The notes under the pieces were generated by a model. That model was not told where the DNA came from. It saw only the letters and a list, made by a program, of their open reading frames with translations, and made no database searches. 64,000 nt of DNA from CAKZNE01 sp963976435 (GTDB lineage Bacteria; Bacteroidota; Bacteroidia; Flavobacteriales; Schleiferiaceae). Below are positions 35,701 to 43,708 of this stretch, in pieces. Location of the stretch: positions 62,001 to 126,000 of the forward strand of contig CAXBKQ010000003.1 of assembly GCA_963976435.1 (NCBI GenBank), in the 5' to 3' direction. Numbering within the stretch: the first letter of the stretch is position 1; every line of letters starts with the position of its first letter. A program made the translations under genes and the position numbers.

Positions 35701-35808
35701 AGTAAGTAAACAATAATTAAGGCCGAAATCTAAATAAATGTCAATAAGCTCCTCTGGTGAAACTATCCCATAACGCAAACTATAATATGAATGAGCATTG
35801 ATATACAT
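32755..35808 (-). CDS. DNA polymerase III alpha subunit-type (error-prone class) polymerase
   Basis: 1017-aa C-family polymerase. The palm acidic motif is PPDFDIDFSW, the finger and DnaE motifs include YYIGRGSGANSIVAYLM and YQEDVIKVAHYFAGLDL, and HhH and OB-like regions follow. The PHP domain starts HSYYSLRYGIVSPEEL but reads TDINNTSA where active replicative enzymes have TDHGN, so its metal site is probably degenerate. Overlap with dinB suggests a damage-tolerance mutasome as with DnaE2/ImuC plus a Y-polymerase, not the main replicase. Upstream 35809-36009 has no gene. Confidence 0.88.
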   Translation of the reverse strand: MYINAHSYYSLRYGIVSPEELIDIYLDFGLNYCLLTDINNTSACLDFIRMAQLKKTKPIVGIDFRNGNEQLYIGIAKNNIGFQELNDHLSEHLHNKIDFEHRAPSFQHVYVIYPFSRSNQKLRKNEYIGIKPIELIRLRLSKSSIPKHKLVCLQRASFRNKTDFNTHRLLRAIDKNLLLSTLETKDQGEAQDLFLSPDELENLYAAQPYILENTSALLSNCTIDFRFNDVAQNHNQRCYTNSKEEDFALMKKICNNNLTYRYPKAGKPVFERMKKELEIIKEKNFVSYFLINWDILEYARSKDYYYIGRGSGANSIVAYLMRITDVDPIDLDLYFERFINLYRQNPPDFDIDFSWTDRDDITHYIFKKFPHVALLGTYVTFKFRAAVREIGKVFGLPKDNIDLLASGHFHYESLDQMNQLVLRYSKRIQGFPNHLSIHAGGILIADRPIHYFCSTHMPPKGFPTTQFDMVIAEDVGLYKFDILSQRGLGKIKDSLEIIRYNQPDKADIDIHDFHSIKSNPDVNNLLRTARAIGCFYVESPAMRMLMKKMRVDNYLGLVAASSVIRPGVAKSGMMRTYVERYRNPEKRKDAHPIMMEIMPETYGVMVYQEDVIKVAHYFAGLDLGEADVLRRGMSGKYRSREEFQKAKDKFFSNCKNKDYGDEVTAEIWRQTESFAGYAFAKGHSASYAVESYQSLYLKAYFPIEYMLATVNNGGGFYSREHYLHEARMHGAIVKAPCVNESVGKAYLKGKTIFLGLGMINGLESKLIISLILERRENGAFQSFDDLTERIAISLDQSILLIKAGAFRFTKKGKKELLWRAYFILGHQKKSKPQSSLFTEAPKNYTLPNLNIEKHEDAFHEYELLGFPLCNPFELLEQELPPHITANQLPDFLEKKVSVVGYLVHTKSTTTSKSKKMQFGTLIDKTGEYLDTVHFPNFKNKHFLKGRGIYKVTGIVKEEFEHYSIEVTNTERLAIIPDPRYAESAHKQLSSAPTEIKSKGSSRADFIKRKKNKGLANS

Positions 35809-36009
35809 ATATTGAAATAAAACCTGGTTTGATGGACAAATGCTTTTTAAAACAGAACGCTAACTTAAATAGAATTCCTGTAATATTAGAATTTTATTTA
35901 TAAACCAAAAGCTTACATGGTTGAAATTCAATTGTTTGTGTTACTAGGTTTTTTTTATCTTCTTGATAGATAGAAGAGAAGAAAAATAGAAAGTTCTTAG
36001 GGAAAGAGT

Positions 36010-37242
36010 TTACAGATGAGCTTTAATTCTAGATAGAATATGCTCTACCGCCCCAGATTTGGATTTAACAAAGTCCTCCGCAGCCTTTGAAGCATTTTGT
36101 AATTGTTCCGGATTTTTCAAAAGGGAAGAGAGTGTTTTTTCAAAATCGGTATCATCATTTACCTCAAAACCCGCCCCGAGTTTTTTCATTTCAGAAGGCT
36201 CAATAAAGCTTTGATGTTTGGGTCCGAAAATTACAGGTAATCCATAAACCGATGCTTCAATAGTGCTATGTAAACCTTTTCCAAAACCCCCTCCAATAAA
36301 GGCGATATCAGCATAGCGATAAATACGAGAAAGGAGGCCAATATTGTCGATAAGCAAAATTTGAGCATCTCTACAATCCATATTCTGGCTGTATAAACTT
36401 AATTTATAGTCGCCAAAGAGATCTGTAATCTGAGAAATATGGCTTTGGGAAATATCATGTGGGGCGAGAATTACTTTTAAGTTGGGATATTCAGATAAAA
36501 AGTTCTGTATCATGAGCTCTTCTACAGGCCAGCTGCTACCAGCAATAAGAATCGGTTTTTTAGTTGAAAAGCTTTCTAAGATAGGGTCGGAAAATTCAAT
36601 ATCCCTCAATTTCAAAACCCGATCTATTCTTGTTTCCCCACAAATGCTGCTATTCTGTATTCCGTTTTTTTGAAGTAGAAGAAGGGAGCTTTCATTTTGG
36701 ACCATAATATGGTTCACCATATTAAGAATAGGCAGGAAAAATTGGCGGTAAGGTTTTCTAAAGTAAAATTGATTTTCCCGGAACAGGGCGGAGGTAAGAA
36801 AAAAGGGAATTGCTTTTTTATAGAGGGTTTTAAAATAATGAACCCAAATTTCATATTTAATAAAAATGGCCATTTTGGGATTTACAATTTCTATAAAGTC
36901 CCTAGCATTAGAAGGAGAATCAATGGGTAGATAACAGCAAAGATCCACCTTGTCGCGATTCTTGAAATTCTCAAAGCCACTAGGGGAAAAAAAACTGAGT
37001 AGGATGGTGGAATTCACATCTAGCTCTTTAATTTTTTCAATAATTGGTAAAGCCTGTTCCGCTTCCCCTAAAGAAGCGGCATGAACCCAAATAATATTTT
37101 CCTGATCTCCAACAAGGGAATTAAGATTTGCCCTCCAATTTTCTCTACCCTTTAGCCATTTCCTAGCCTTGGAATTAAAGGGTGAAACCATCCTAATGAT
37201 AAAGGAATAGGCCAAAACAGAAATGCTATATAGGACGTTCAT
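36010..37242 (-). CDS. waaA: 3-deoxy-D-manno-octulosonic acid (Kdo) transferase
   Basis: Adds Kdo to lipid A at the inner face of the inner membrane. The N-terminal anchor (VLAYSFIIRMVSPF), WVHAASLGEAEQALP with the conserved Glu, FFLTSALFREN, and the C-terminal GGGFGKGLHSTIEA / PVIFGPKHQSFIEP nucleotide-sugar-site region identify a GT-B WaaA. Length is 410 aa. It is followed 3 bp upstream by an outer-membrane protein gene on the same strand, so they form an envelope pair. Confidence 0.95.
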   Translation of the reverse strand: MNVLYSISVLAYSFIIRMVSPFNSKARKWLKGRENWRANLNSLVGDQENIIWVHAASLGEAEQALPIIEKIKELDVNSTILLSFFSPSGFENFKNRDKVDLCCYLPIDSPSNARDFIEIVNPKMAIFIKYEIWVHYFKTLYKKAIPFFLTSALFRENQFYFRKPYRQFFLPILNMVNHIMVQNESSLLLLQKNGIQNSSICGETRIDRVLKLRDIEFSDPILESFSTKKPILIAGSSWPVEELMIQNFLSEYPNLKVILAPHDISQSHISQITDLFGDYKLSLYSQNMDCRDAQILLIDNIGLLSRIYRYADIAFIGGGFGKGLHSTIEASVYGLPVIFGPKHQSFIEPSEMKKLGAGFEVNDDTDFEKTLSSLLKNPEQLQNASKAAEDFVKSKSGAVEHILSRIKAHL

Positions 37243-37245
37243 CGC

Positions 37246-38010
37246 TTAGTCGTAGAAAAACTCCTCGTTGGCCTTCTGATATATTGGTAAATACCAGTTT
37301 AATCGGATACCATAAAGTAAGTCCAAATGTTGCTCCGTATCACTCAAGCCTGTATCGTAATTAAACTCTCTGTAATTATAGGTAAAGGCTTCAAGGATTT
37401 CAAAAGAAATTTTAAAATTTATCCTTCGCCTGTTAGATAAATAGGTATAACCAATAGATTGTTTAAAAAGTGCACCGCCACTATACCGATCGTAGCCTTT
37501 GCCATATTCATCTAAAATCTGAGGAGAATCATCACCGGCATTGTCGAAAAATATCCAGTGGTTGATAAAACCTGCTCCCACAGAAATGCTTAATCCAGAA
37601 TTGGGATTTGTTCCTAGCTGATTGAAAAGTTTTTCGCTTTCCCCTAAAAAATAAAATCCCCTTTGCAATAAACTCAATTGAGCATAATTCCCTGTTTGAT
37701 TTAGAATATTGTTATTATCCGTAATTACAGCTCTTAATATTTGCTCAGAATTTTGCACAGAATTTCCAAACATAAAATGCCCATTAAAAGAAAAGATCCA
37801 ATTTTGATTAGTTTTATAACCTAAACCAATTCCGGCAGTATAAAAGGTTTTAAATCTTTCTGCAAAATCTCCACCTGCAGATTGGATGGACATGCTTGGG
37901 CTTATTAACCACGCTTGTTCGGGGTTTTTTTCCTCCTGTCCAAATGCGGAAAATGTTGAAATAACAAGTAAAACAAGTGCTAATTTGAATGAAAATAAAG
38001 ATTTAACCAT
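37246..38010 (-). CDS. Predicted outer membrane beta-barrel protein
   Basis: 254 aa with a signal peptide (FKLALVLLVISTFSAFGQ) and many alternating aromatic beta-strands (WIFSFNGHFMFGNS, INFKISFEILEAF, YGIRLNWYLPIYQ), consistent with a small barrel. The family is not recognised. It precedes waaA by 3 bp in the same transcript. Its start codon lies only 4 nt after a TAAATTTG -7 motif, so the message may be leaderless. Confidence 0.7.
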   Translation of the reverse strand: MVKSLFSFKLALVLLVISTFSAFGQEEKNPEQAWLISPSMSIQSAGGDFAERFKTFYTAGIGLGYKTNQNWIFSFNGHFMFGNSVQNSEQILRAVITDNNNILNQTGNYAQLSLLQRGFYFLGESEKLFNQLGTNPNSGLSISVGAGFINHWIFFDNAGDDSPQILDEYGKGYDRYSGGALFKQSIGYTYLSNRRRINFKISFEILEAFTYNYREFNYDTGLSDTEQHLDLLYGIRLNWYLPIYQKANEEFFYD

Positions 38011-38014
38011 ATCG

Positions 38015-38022
38015 CAAATTTA
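38015..38022 (-). promoter_or_regulatory. Candidate -7 element next to the barrel gene start
   Basis: TAAATTTG on the minus strand, exact TAnnTTTG, with just 4 nt to the ATG complement at 38010. I see no -33 TTG at 17-20 nt. If used, the transcript would be leaderless or nearly so. Confidence 0.4.
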
Positions 38023-38049
38023 ATAGATCATTATTTAATTTAGCTAGTT

Positions 38050-38057
38050 TATATTTG
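38050..38057 (+). promoter_or_regulatory. -7 element of the sugar-nucleotide operon
   Basis: TATATTTG matches TAnnTTTG 20 bp before the ATG at 38078. No convincing -33 box was found. Confidence 0.5.
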
Positions 38058-38077
38058 CCTCAATTAACTTAGTCTGA

Positions 38078-39208
38078 ATGAAAAAATTGCAAATGGTTGA
38101 TTTGGTAGCACAATACCAAAAGTTACAACCAGAAATTGATGAAGCGGTACTGGAGGTTATTCGCTCCGCAGCATTTATCAATGGTCCCGAAGTAAAATCC
38201 TTTCAAAGCGAACTTGAAAACTATCTTAATGTAAAACATGTTATCCCTTGTGCCAATGGTACAGATGCTCTCCAAGTGGCAATGATGGCCTTGGGATTGA
38301 AGCCAGGTGATGAGGTTATAACAGCTACTTTCACCTATGTAGCAACAGCTGAAGTGATTGCTTTACTAGGTTTGAAACCAGTTTTAGTGGATGTTATCGA
38401 GGACTCATTCCTAATAGATCCAAAGGCCATTCGGGAAGCAATTACCCCTAAAACTAAGGCTATAGTTCCTGTACATTTATTCGGCCAATCTGCGGATATG
38501 GAGGAAATTTTAAATATTGCCAAGGAATATAATCTATATGTTATTGAAGATACGGCCCAAGCAATCGGCGCAGATTTTACTTTTTCAAATGGAAATAGTG
38601 CCAAAGCTGGAACTATCGGGAATGTAGGGTGTACTTCCTTTTTTCCAAGTAAAAATTTAGGTTGCTATGGAGATGGTGGAGCAATGTTTACTAATGATGA
38701 TGAACTAGCAAAAAAAATCAGAATGGTTGCCAACCATGGTCAATCTGTTAGGTATTACCATGATGAAATTGGAGTAAATTCTAGATTAGATAGTATTCAA
38801 GCCGCCATTCTTCGAAAAAAATTACCGCATTTAGACAGGTATAATTCCTCGCGATTAGCAGCAGCTGAATTCTATAACAATGCCTTTAAGGATTGTGAAA
38901 GTTTGGAAACGCCCATTACCGTTAGCAATAGCACCCATGTTTTTCATCAATACACTTTAAAACTTAGTGGTGTAAATAGGGAGGAATTAATTTCCTTTTT
39001 AAATGATAAGGGTATCCCAGCCATGATTTATTACCCCGTTGCGTTGCATATGCAAAAGGCCTATAAGGATGATCGTTATGATGAAGGACATTTTCCTGTA
39101 ACGGAAAGGCTGGTAAAAAATGTAATTTCATTACCTATGCATTCCGAACTTGAAAAGGAAGACTTAGAATATATTACAAAATCTGTATTAGAATATTTAA
39201 ATAAATAA
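38078..39208 (+). CDS. DegT/DnrJ/EryC1/StrS-family sugar aminotransferase
   Basis: PLP-dependent transaminase acting on a nucleotide-linked keto-sugar. The family features are IPCANGTDALQVAMMALGLK, EDTAQAIGADF, and the PLP-lysine region FFPSKNLGCYGDGGAM. Length is 376 aa. It opens a five-gene operon of sugar-nucleotide enzymes with gaps of 1-14 bp. The substrate could be a 3- or 4-keto sugar; the dTDP-4-keto-6-deoxyglucose made by RfbB four genes later is one candidate, unproven. Confidence 0.9.
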   Translation: MKKLQMVDLVAQYQKLQPEIDEAVLEVIRSAAFINGPEVKSFQSELENYLNVKHVIPCANGTDALQVAMMALGLKPGDEVITATFTYVATAEVIALLGLKPVLVDVIEDSFLIDPKAIREAITPKTKAIVPVHLFGQSADMEEILNIAKEYNLYVIEDTAQAIGADFTFSNGNSAKAGTIGNVGCTSFFPSKNLGCYGDGGAMFTNDDELAKKIRMVANHGQSVRYYHDEIGVNSRLDSIQAAILRKKLPHLDRYNSSRLAAAEFYNNAFKDCESLETPITVSNSTHVFHQYTLKLSGVNREELISFLNDKGIPAMIYYPVALHMQKAYKDDRYDEGHFPVTERLVKNVISLPMHSELEKEDLEYITKSVLEYLNK

Positions 39209-39210
39209 AA

Positions 39211-40527
39211 ATGAAAATTGTTGTAGTTGGAACTGGCTATGTTGGATTAGTAACAGGAACATGCTTGGCAGACGTTGGTATCGATGTGATTTGTGTCGAT
39301 GTTGATCAAAATAAAATCGATAATTTAAAAAAGGGTATCCTACCAATTTATGAACCTGGTTTGGAAAAATTGGTTCATAGAAATTATGATAAAGGTAGAC
39401 TGCAATTTAGCACTAGTCTACCCGACAGTATTGGAGGAGCAGATGTGGCCTTTATTGCCGTTGGTACCCCACCAGGAGAAGATGGAAGTGCAGATTTAAA
39501 ATATGTTTTAGCTGTAGCCAAGGAGATTGGGGAAAACATGAACGATTATGGTGTAATTGTTACCAAAAGTACGGTTCCAGTAGGAACTGCTCAGAAGGTT
39601 AAAGCAGCTATAAATCAAGCTTTAGAAGCTCGAAATGAGAATATTGAATTTGATGTAGCCTCCAACCCAGAATTTTTAAAAGAAGGAGCAGCTATTAATG
39701 ATTTTATGAAACCCGATAGAATTGTAATCGGTGTTGAAAGTGAAAAAGCAAGAGAAACTTTAGATAAATTATACCATCCATTTACACTAAATGGGCACCC
39801 TGTAATTTTTATGGATGTTCCTTCTGCTGAGATGACTAAATATGCTGCAAATTCCATGTTGGCTACAAAAATCAGCTTTATGAATGATATCGCAAACCTT
39901 TGTGAAATAATGGGAGCAGATGTGAATTTGGTAAGAAAAGGAATTGGATCTGATCCAAGAATTGGGAATAAATTCATCTATCCAGGAATTGGTTATGGTG
40001 GAAGTTGTTTTCCAAAAGATGTAAAAGCACTTATCCGTACAGCAAGAGAAAATGGTCATGAAATGAGAATTTTACAATCTGTAGAAGATGTAAATGAAGA
40101 TCAAAAATCTGTACTATTTAAAAAGGTTAAAAAGCGTTTTGGTGATTTAAAAGGCAAACACTTTGCTATGTGGGGCCTTTCATTTAAGCCAAATACTGAT
40201 GATATGAGGGAAGCTCCTTCTGTTGTAATTATTAATCAATTATTAGAAGCAGGTGCTACAGTTTCTGCTTATGATCCTGTAGCAATGGAAGAGGCAAAAC
40301 ACATGATTGGCGATAAAATAACTTATGCCAATGATGAGTTTGAAGCATTGGAAAATGCTGATGCATTATTGATAGTTACCGAATGGGCAGAATTTAGAAT
40401 TCCAGATTTTGACGATATTAAGGCCAAATTAAATCAAGCATTGATTTTTGATGGAAGGAATATTTTTGAAAGAAATCAAATGAAGGATTTAGGAATTGAA
40501 TACCACTGTATTGGGGTTAATACTTAA
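39211..40527 (+). CDS. ugd: UDP-glucose 6-dehydrogenase
   Basis: Oxidises UDP-glucose to UDP-glucuronate with two NAD+. Start VVGTGYVGLVTGTCLADVG is the NAD-binding loop. VGTPPGEDGSADL, TKSTVPVGTA, SNPEFLKEGAAI and the catalytic-cysteine motif GIGYGGSCFPKDVKAL follow, with the C-terminal domain SFKPNTDDMREAPS. Full length at 438 aa. The next gene consumes UDP-glucuronate, so both act in sequence. Confidence 0.96.
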   Translation: MKIVVVGTGYVGLVTGTCLADVGIDVICVDVDQNKIDNLKKGILPIYEPGLEKLVHRNYDKGRLQFSTSLPDSIGGADVAFIAVGTPPGEDGSADLKYVLAVAKEIGENMNDYGVIVTKSTVPVGTAQKVKAAINQALEARNENIEFDVASNPEFLKEGAAINDFMKPDRIVIGVESEKARETLDKLYHPFTLNGHPVIFMDVPSAEMTKYAANSMLATKISFMNDIANLCEIMGADVNLVRKGIGSDPRIGNKFIYPGIGYGGSCFPKDVKALIRTARENGHEMRILQSVEDVNEDQKSVLFKKVKKRFGDLKGKHFAMWGLSFKPNTDDMREAPSVVIINQLLEAGATVSAYDPVAMEEAKHMIGDKITYANDEFEALENADALLIVTEWAEFRIPDFDDIKAKLNQALIFDGRNIFERNQMKDLGIEYHCIGVNT

Positions 40528-40530
40528 TTT

Positions 40531-41517
40531 ATGAAAAGAGTTTTAGTTACTGGAGCTGCAGGTTTTTTAGGATCGCATATTTGTGATCGCTTTATTAAAG
40601 AAGGCTGTGCCGTAGTGGCCATGGATAATTTAATTACTGGTGACCTCAAAAATATTGAACACCTATTTCCTTTGGCACAATTCGAGTTTTACAACCACGA
40701 TGTATCCAACTATATCCACGTTTCTGGAAATTTGGACTATATCCTTCATTTTGCATCACCGGCTAGCCCTATTGATTATCTCAAAATTCCAATTCAAACC
40801 CTAAAAGTTGGATCTTTAGGTACCCATAATTGCCTTGGACTAGCCAAAGCCAAAGGTGCACGAATTTTAGTAGCATCCACTTCTGAAATTTATGGCGACC
40901 CTACCGTTCACCCACAAACGGAAGAATATTGGGGAAATGTGAATCCTATCGGCCCTAGAGGTGTATATGATGAAGCTAAAAGATTTCAAGAAGCCGTTAC
41001 CATGGCCTATCATACATACCATGGACTAGAAACTAGAATTATTAGAATTTTTAATACCTATGGCCCGAGAATGAGACTGAATGATGGTAGAGTTTTACCA
41101 GCATTTATCGGTCAGGCCTTGAGAGGTGAAGATCTTACTGTTTTTGGAGATGGATCTCAAACACGATCCTTCTGTTATGTTGATGATTTAGTTGAAGGGA
41201 TTTATAGATTGCTATTGTCGGATTATGCAATGCCAATGAATATTGGTAATCCTGATGAAATTAGCATTGGAGATTTTGCTGAGGAAATCATAAAACTAAC
41301 AGGGACCAAACAAAAGGTGATTTATAAGGATTTACCAGTAGATGATCCCACTCAAAGGCAACCAAATATCGATAAGGCAAAATCCATCCTCGGATGGGAA
41401 CCCAAAGTGGATAGGGCAGAAGGCCTAAAAATCACCTACGAATATTTTAAGTCCTTACCAGATGAGGACCTCTACAAAAAAGAACATAAAAGCTTTGAGA
41501 GCTATATAAAAAGTTAA
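40531..41517 (+). CDS. UDP-glucuronate decarboxylase (UDP-xylose synthase)
   Basis: Extended SDR enzyme converting UDP-glucuronate to UDP-xylose. The NAD loop is TGAAGFLGSHICDRF; the catalytic tyrosine-lysine pair is YDEAKRFQEA; and the distinctive RIFNTYGPRMRLNDGRVLPA and QTRSFCYVDDLVEG motifs are typical of UXS-type decarboxylases. Located 3 bp after ugd, exactly where its substrate is made. It is 328 aa. Confidence 0.92.
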   Translation: MKRVLVTGAAGFLGSHICDRFIKEGCAVVAMDNLITGDLKNIEHLFPLAQFEFYNHDVSNYIHVSGNLDYILHFASPASPIDYLKIPIQTLKVGSLGTHNCLGLAKAKGARILVASTSEIYGDPTVHPQTEEYWGNVNPIGPRGVYDEAKRFQEAVTMAYHTYHGLETRIIRIFNTYGPRMRLNDGRVLPAFIGQALRGEDLTVFGDGSQTRSFCYVDDLVEGIYRLLLSDYAMPMNIGNPDEISIGDFAEEIIKLTGTKQKVIYKDLPVDDPTQRQPNIDKAKSILGWEPKVDRAEGLKITYEYFKSLPDEDLYKKEHKSFESYIKS

Positions 41518-41518
41518 T

Positions 41519-42544
41519 ATGGGTAAAATCATTGTTACCGGAGGATTGGGATTTATTGGTTCTCACACAGTAGTAGAACTTCAAAGCGCTGGCCATGAGG
41601 TTATTGTTGTGGATGATTTAAGCAATACTACTATTGATGTTTTAGACAGAATAAAAACTATATCCGATAAGGAGTTTGATTTTTATCAACTAGACCTAAA
41701 AAAGAAGGAGGATGTAAAAAGCCTATTTTCCAAAGTATCCAAGGTGGATGGAATTATTCACTTTGCTGCATTTAAGGCTGTAGGACAATCTGTTTTTACT
41801 CCCTTGGAATACTACGAAAACAACCTAGGATCTTTGGTTTATTTGCTACAGGAAATGAGAGATCATAAGCTGGATAATTTAATTTTCAGCTCTTCCTGTA
41901 CCGTATATGGTCAGGCAAAAGAATTGCCTATAACCGAAAATTCTCCTGTACAAAAGGCTCTTTCCCCATATGGAAACACAAAACAAGTTGGAGAAGAAAT
42001 AATTGTAGACGCCATTACCGCCCATAATTTCAATAGTATTTCTTTAAGGTATTTTAACCCAGTTGGAGCTCACCCTTCCGCCAAAATAGGTGAATTGCCT
42101 CTAGGTGTACCCTTAAATTTAGTGCCCTATATCACACAAACGGCCGCGGGAATTAGAGAACAACTTTCTGTTTTTGGAGATAATTATGATACTCCAGATG
42201 GAACCTGTATCCGAGACTATATTCACGTTGTAGATGTAGCTAAAGCCCATGTGATTGCAGTGGAAAGACTTTTGGCTAAAGAAAATGAAGCCAATTATGA
42301 AGTGTTTAATTTAGGATCTGGTAAAGGCAGTACAGTGCTGGAAGTGATTAAAGCCTTTGAAAAAGTTTCTGGCCAAAGTCTGAATTATAAAATTGTAGAA
42401 GCAAGGGAAGGGGATGTTACCGCAGCTTTCGCAGATACCTCCAAAGCAAATGATGTTTTGGGCTGGAAAGCTGAAAAAACTCTTGAAGATGCCGTTGCAG
42501 ATGCTTGGCGATGGGAACAAAAAATTAGGGCAGAAGTCCATTAA
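41519..42544 (+). CDS. galE: UDP-glucose 4-epimerase
   Basis: Interconverts UDP-glucose and UDP-galactose. GGLGFIGSHTVVEL is the NAD loop, SSSCTVYGQAKELPITE and SPYGNTKQVGEEI (YxxxK) the active site, and DTPDGTCIRDYIHVVDVA is a GalE hallmark. Length is 341 aa. It is the fourth gene of the operon and starts 1 bp after the decarboxylase stop. Confidence 0.95.
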   Translation: MGKIIVTGGLGFIGSHTVVELQSAGHEVIVVDDLSNTTIDVLDRIKTISDKEFDFYQLDLKKKEDVKSLFSKVSKVDGIIHFAAFKAVGQSVFTPLEYYENNLGSLVYLLQEMRDHKLDNLIFSSSCTVYGQAKELPITENSPVQKALSPYGNTKQVGEEIIVDAITAHNFNSISLRYFNPVGAHPSAKIGELPLGVPLNLVPYITQTAAGIREQLSVFGDNYDTPDGTCIRDYIHVVDVAKAHVIAVERLLAKENEANYEVFNLGSGKGSTVLEVIKAFEKVSGQSLNYKIVEAREGDVTAAFADTSKANDVLGWKAEKTLEDAVADAWRWEQKIRAEVH

Positions 42545-42557
42545 AAAATTCGAATTA

Positions 42558-43619
42558 ATGTCATCAAAGAAAAAAATACTTATTACTGGAGGAGCGGGTT
42601 TTATAGGTTGCCATGTAGTAAAATTATTTGTAAAAAAATATTCAGACTACGAGATTTATAACCTTGATGCCCTAACCTATGCTGGAAATCTTGAAAATCT
42701 CAAAGAGATTGAGAATGCAGATAACTATCATTTTTTAAAGGCAGATATTGTTGATAAAGACCAAATTGATGCACTTTTCCTTAAATATAAATTTGATGGA
42801 GTTTTACATTTAGCAGCAGAATCTCATGTTGATAGATCTATTAAGGATCCACTGGCATTTGTAAAAACAAATATTATCGGAACCGTAAATCTTTTGAATG
42901 CTTTTAGAGATACCTGGATGGATAATTTTGAAGGAAAGCTTTTCTATCATATTAGCACAGATGAGGTATATGGAAGTTTAGGTGCTACAGGATTGTTTGA
43001 GGAGACCACTCCTTATGATCCAAATTCCCCATATTCTGCCTCAAAAGCGAGTTCAGATCATTTTGTTAGAGCTTATGGAGAAACTTATGGATTGCCCTAT
43101 AAAATTACCAATTGCTCAAATAATTATGGCCCAAACCAATTTCCTGAAAAACTGATTCCCCTGTTTATTAATAATATCAGAAATAATAAATCCCTTCCTG
43201 TTTATGGTGATGGGAGATATACCAGAGATTGGCTTTATGTATTGGATCACGCGATTGCCATCGACCTTGTTTTCCATAAGGGTGTACTCGGCGAGACTTA
43301 CAATATTGGAGGTTTTAACGAATGGCAAAATATTGATTTGATAAAAATTCTTATCCAACAAATGGATGAGAAATTGGGAAGAGCAAAGGGAGAGTCTGAA
43401 AAATTGATCACCTATGTTACAGATCGTCCCGGACATGATAGACGCTATGCAATTGATGCATCAAAAATAAGTGATGAACTAGGCTGGAAGCCATCTGTTA
43501 CCTTTGAGGAAGGCCTTTCCGAAACCATCGATTGGTATTTGGAAAACGAAGAATGGCTAAATAGTGTTACATCTGGTGACTATCAAAAATATTATGAAAA
43601 AATGTATTCTGGGGCTTAA
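42558..43619 (+). CDS. rfbB: dTDP-glucose 4,6-dehydratase
   Basis: Makes dTDP-4-keto-6-deoxyglucose, the branch point to rhamnose and amino-deoxy sugars. It shows ITGGAGFIGCHVVKLF, HLAAESHVDRSI, the STDEVYGSLG catalytic Asp-Glu, SPYSASKASSDH (YxxxK), NNYGPNQFPEKLIP and TDRPGHDRRYAID. The frame extends upstream to 42414 inside galE, but the ATG at 42558 (MSSKKKILITGG) is the natural start. The partner genes rfbA, rfbC and rfbD are not in this window. Confidence 0.96.
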   Translation: MSSKKKILITGGAGFIGCHVVKLFVKKYSDYEIYNLDALTYAGNLENLKEIENADNYHFLKADIVDKDQIDALFLKYKFDGVLHLAAESHVDRSIKDPLAFVKTNIIGTVNLLNAFRDTWMDNFEGKLFYHISTDEVYGSLGATGLFEETTPYDPNSPYSASKASSDHFVRAYGETYGLPYKITNCSNNYGPNQFPEKLIPLFINNIRNNKSLPVYGDGRYTRDWLYVLDHAIAIDLVFHKGVLGETYNIGGFNEWQNIDLIKILIQQMDEKLGRAKGESEKLITYVTDRPGHDRRYAIDASKISDELGWKPSVTFEEGLSETIDWYLENEEWLNSVTSGDYQKYYEKMYSGA

Positions 43620-43708
43620 ATGCCTTCGATATAATAGCTAGTTTTATAGCGAGAATGTTATTGAAAGCCATTCTCATTGAAATTTGAAAATACTCTAACT
43701 CTACACAA

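Noticed and set aside
35921..35931. TTGAA-A-TTCAA inverted repeat upstream of the dnaE-type gene as an SOS box
   Set aside because: It is short and AT-rich, located about 115 bp from the start, and does not match a known LexA site.
35809..36009. Possible small RNA or gene in the 201-bp gap upstream of the dnaE-type gene
   Set aside because: No frame of useful length, no -7 match in proper place and no stable hairpin seen.
42414..42557. 48-residue N-terminal extension of rfbB inside galE
   Set aside because: The extension overlaps the galE 3' end and the normal SDR start MSSKKKILITGG follows at 42558.
43651..43675. Inverted repeat GAGAATG/CATTCTC between rfbB and the secreted-protein gene
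   Set aside because: A 7-bp stem with an 11-nt loop and no T-run; not enough for a terminator or operator call.
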